A DNA stretch of 6,500 nt, from the NCBI GenBank assembly GCA_025449515.1, contig JANWJI010000181.1, positions 1-6,500 of the forward strand, given 5' to 3'. Origin of the DNA: Nitrososphaeraceae archaeon (GTDB lineage: Archaea > Thermoproteota > Nitrososphaeria > Nitrososphaerales > Nitrososphaeraceae). Below are positions 4,349 through 6,500 of this stretch, in pieces; position 1 is the first letter of the stretch, and each line of letters starts with the position of its first letter. The position numbers and the translations under genes were made by a program. The notes below the pieces were generated by a model that saw nothing but the letters and a program-made list of their open reading frames with translations, did not search any database and was not told the origin of the DNA.

Positions 4349-5884
4349 TTGTTTTCTATATCTATGCCTAACAAGAGTTATGATGCTATAATTGGCTCGT
4401 CGCTCAACCAAGGTGAAAATGGCAAGAATATGCAAGATGTAGAGTTTCTTCAGGTTAGATATACTGACGTATTCGGTAGGTTCCTAGCGAAATATGCAAT
4501 GACTGATAATGATCAGCTACAAAAGTTGATCACTGACGGTATAGGCCTTGATGGTTCATCTGTCGAAGGTTTTACGGCTATCAATGACTCCGATCTAGTT
4601 TTAGTTCCTGACAAATATACTCTCAGATTGTTCCCGTTTACAAAGCAGATTACAGCTTCAGTAATCTCAGACGTTTACCAAGGATATGAACAAGGTAGAT
4701 TACGTAAAGACCCACGATATGTTTCACAAATTATGGAGGAACGTCTTGCTGAAAAGGACCTAACATGTCAGGTTGGAGCAGAAGTCGAATGTTTCATCTT
4801 TGATAAGATAATATTTCATGATCGTACCTATCCAGGAGAAAATGATGCAAACGGGCCAGACATTATATCTCAAGAAAAAGTAGGAATGGGAAACTACCCA
4901 ATTAGAACGAAAGGAGGATACGATGCACCTCCATTCCAAGATTCACTGTTAGATTTCAGATTCGAAGTTGCGAGGATCCTGAAGGACTATTACTGCATAA
5001 ACGTAACGAACTTGAATCATGAGGTAGCGAGTAGTGGCCAGATCGAGATTAATTTCGTCCATAACAGTCTAACCAAAAGTGCAGATAACGTCCAGACTTA
5101 CAAAGACGTAGTCAGAAATGTGGCAAAGAAAAGCAATCGGATTGCGAATTTCATGCCCAAGCCAATTTTCGACGGTTCTATGAGTTCCAGTAAAATGGGC
5201 TCTAGCTGTAGCGAGGATATTAATGATAATGGTTCAGGCATGCATGTCAGTCTAAGTTTGTGGACAAAATCATCACTTGGGTCGTCTCTGGAGAACAATC
5301 GCAACGTGTTTTACGATGCTGATGACGCTTACTCCAATCTGAGTCAGGTTGGCCGCTATTTCGTTGGGGGTATTCTCGATCATTCTCCTTCATTAGCCGC
5401 ATTAGTTGCACCCACGGTAAATTCTTACCATCGAATAGTTCCAGGATTTGAAGCTCCAGTTTATGTTGCGTGGGCAAGAGGGAATCGATCAACAGTTATC
5501 CGTATACCTATAAACGATAAAGGCAACTACAAGACGAAGCGACTTGAATTTAGAGCTCCAGACCCTTCTTCGAATCCTTATTTGGTCTTCCCAGCGATAG
5601 TAGCAGCTGGGCTTGATGGTGTCCAGAAAAAAATTGATCCTGGATCTCCGATTGATGAAAATATATACAAAATGTCGGATTCTAGAAGGATAAGTCTTGG
5701 AATTCAATCCTTGCCGCGCACATTGCAAGACTCGCTGGAAAGGTTGAAGAGTGATTTGAAGTATCTCAAAACTTGCTTTAGCGATGAGTTGATTGAAACA
5801 TATTTAACGATCAAACAGGATGAAACAAAAAAAATCAGTGAAAAATCCAAGTCGCAGCAATTCTTGTACTATTATGATATCTGA
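4349..5884 (+). CDS. glnA: Type I glutamine synthetase (GlnA) with an insertion near the active site
   Basis: Glutamine synthetase (EC 6.3.1.2) joins ammonium to glutamate using ATP in the cytoplasm, the main ammonium assimilation step; the type I enzyme is a dodecamer. All main active-site blocks are present: LDGSSVEGF with D68, GAEVECFIFD with E145/E147, NHEVASSGQIEINF with E225/E233, FMPKPIF, NGSGMH with H299, YHRIVPGFEAP with R362/E368, NRSTVIRIP, and RLEFRAPDPSSNPYL with E400/R402. The enzyme is probably active. At 511 residues it is longer than the usual 440-480. A Ser-rich insertion of about 17 residues (about 275-291) splits FMPKPIF from DNGSGMH, which are separated by one residue in E. 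coli. The Arg used for glutamine feedback in Bacillus GSI-alpha (R62) is Ala77. The usual C-terminal Trp-Glu block is replaced by a Lys-rich tail ending QQFLYYYDI. The start may be TTG at 4349 (numbering used here) or ATG at 4364; both have a TATA box at the right distance. The gene is monocistronic. Confidence 0.95.
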   Translation: MFSISMPNKSYDAIIGSSLNQGENGKNMQDVEFLQVRYTDVFGRFLAKYAMTDNDQLQKLITDGIGLDGSSVEGFTAINDSDLVLVPDKYTLRLFPFTKQITASVISDVYQGYEQGRLRKDPRYVSQIMEERLAEKDLTCQVGAEVECFIFDKIIFHDRTYPGENDANGPDIISQEKVGMGNYPIRTKGGYDAPPFQDSLLDFRFEVARILKDYYCINVTNLNHEVASSGQIEINFVHNSLTKSADNVQTYKDVVRNVAKKSNRIANFMPKPIFDGSMSSSKMGSSCSEDINDNGSGMHVSLSLWTKSSLGSSLENNRNVFYDADDAYSNLSQVGRYFVGGILDHSPSLAALVAPTVNSYHRIVPGFEAPVYVAWARGNRSTVIRIPINDKGNYKTKRLEFRAPDPSSNPYLVFPAIVAAGLDGVQKKIDPGSPIDENIYKMSDSRRISLGIQSLPRTLQDSLERLKSDLKYLKTCFSDELIETYLTIKQDETKKISEKSKSQQFLYYYDI

Positions 5885-5987
5885 TTTCCTAGATAGTCAT
5901 TGTCATAATAGGTACTGATAAATCCCTCACCATAGTTTTGTGGTTAGTCGTCAAAAAACAGACGTACTACTATTGGTCACAAAAGTT

Positions 5988-5994
5988 CTATAAA
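5988..5994 (+). promoter_or_regulatory. TATA box of the last gene
   Basis: CTATAAA is centred about 26 bp before the GTG at 6017, predicting a leaderless transcript starting at that codon. This favours 6017 over the in-frame GTG at 5999, which would lie upstream of the predicted transcript start. Confidence 0.45.
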
Positions 5995-6016
5995 GAAGGT
6001 GTATTATTGTACTGTT

Positions 6017-6500
6017 GTGGGACTTAAGGACTGGTTTCAGAAGAAATTGAAACAAAAACCCGCTGATGAAGAATTCTCGTCATTTTCAGAATCACAAGAA
6101 AAAAAAGATAACCTAAGCTATGTCGAACCTGAAGTACAATATTCGACCAAAGCTGGTTCGGGCCTGTCTCGAGAAGCGGAAGATGCACCTCCATCCCAAA
6201 CTTCGTCGGAAGTAGGAATGGATGACGACAACCTTGAGTACGTACAAGATGAGAATCATTATCAGGATAGGGGCTCAGATAGGAATATTCGCCCTTCAAC
6301 AAGGGAACCTCCAGGTGAGAACAAGGAACCCGTAACCACCCCGTTACAGATTTCAGATGGTGATGATTATGTAACGAGTCTCCTTACAAATTTGCCAGAG
6401 CTCTGGACAGGTAAAGAGATGAAACTACATGTCATAGCCGATTTTAGAGATGCAACTTGGATTATAAAAAAAATCCTGCAGCAAGTAGAGAGCGGATTGA
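6017..6500 (+). CDS. Unknown protein with acidic disordered linker (partial, cut by window end)
   Basis: The frame is open from GTG at 6017 to the window end, 161 codons plus one base, with no stop. The product starts with a short basic amphipathic segment, MGLKDWFQKKLKQK, of the kind that can lie on a membrane or bind a partner. Residues 15-115 are strongly hydrophilic, rich in Glu, Asp, Ser, Pro, Gln and Asn, with no hydrophobic core, so they are probably disordered. A folded domain appears to begin around 116 (DDYVTSLLTNLPELW, then MKLHVIADFRDATWIIKKIL), which looks like helix-strand-helix, and continues beyond the window. I do not recognise the family. The start choice rests on the TATA box at 5988-5994; GTG at 5999 would add six residues (with YYCTV). 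It lies 132 bp after glnA with its own promoter, so it is not clearly co-transcribed with it. Confidence 0.7.
   Translation, partial: MGLKDWFQKKLKQKPADEEFSSFSESQEKKDNLSYVEPEVQYSTKAGSGLSREAEDAPPSQTSSEVGMDDDNLEYVQDENHYQDRGSDRNIRPSTREPPGENKEPVTTPLQISDGDDYVTSLLTNLPELWTGKEMKLHVIADFRDATWIIKKILQQVESGL

Noticed and set aside
5098..5728. Three long minus-strand open frames inside glnA
   Set aside because: They are antisense shadows of a strongly conserved gene and have no recognisable protein features.
6024..6302. 92-residue minus-strand ORF opposite the last gene
   Set aside because: The + strand reading has a promoter at the right distance and continues to the window end; the antisense frame is an outcome of its Glu/Ser-rich codons.
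1..6500. CRISPR array, insertion sequence, tRNA or defence cassette
   Set aside because: I saw no regularly spaced repeats, no transposase motifs or terminal inverted repeats, and no cloverleaf; the intact genes are housekeeping-type.

Overview
The window looks like chromosomal DNA of an AT-rich ammonia-oxidising archaeon (Thaumarchaeota/Nitrososphaeria, perhaps a Nitrososphaera- or Nitrosocosmicus-type soil lineage). The evidence is an ESCRT-III-like CdvB division protein, small zinc-ribbon and C2H2 proteins, a type I glutamine synthetase of archaeal/Bacillus flavour, frequent GTG/TTG starts, and TATA boxes about 27 bp before several start codons, which suggests leaderless transcripts. Lineage is inferred from protein character only; no rRNA or tRNA is present.

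Layout, left to right. Positions 2-115 hold what looks like the C-terminal end of an upstream + strand gene. A type II NADH dehydrogenase-like flavoprotein follows (226-1380, +). It converges on a 47-residue Cys/His-rich zinc-finger protein (1450-1593, -). A gap with two hairpin/palindrome structures and a T-run terminator leads to a cdvB paralog (1887-2570, -) with a good Shine-Dalgarno motif. A roughly 490 bp region without a recognisable gene separates it from a divergent gene for a tandem-CBS protein ending in a C2H2 zinc finger (3058-3645, +). The next 700 bp contain no intact gene. Their minus strand can be read as a decayed gene with two frame breaks and two in-frame stops (3647-4061), preceded by an operator-like dyad. 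A full-length glutamine synthetase (4349-5884, +) with an unusual 17-residue insertion beside its catalytic NGSGMH loop follows. Last is the 5' part of a gene whose product has a long acidic, probably disordered linker before a folded domain (6017 to the window end, +).

The genes do not form an operon. Most have their own promoter and wide spacing, and they cover separate housekeeping tasks: electron transfer at the membrane, division or membrane remodelling, nucleotide-sensing regulation, and ammonium assimilation. I see no defence system, CRISPR array, insertion sequence or phage gene. The most unusual points are the glutamine synthetase insertion, the substitutions in the flavoprotein's NADH and quinone motifs, the CBS-C2H2 fusion, the overlooked 47-residue zinc protein, and the possible pseudogene.
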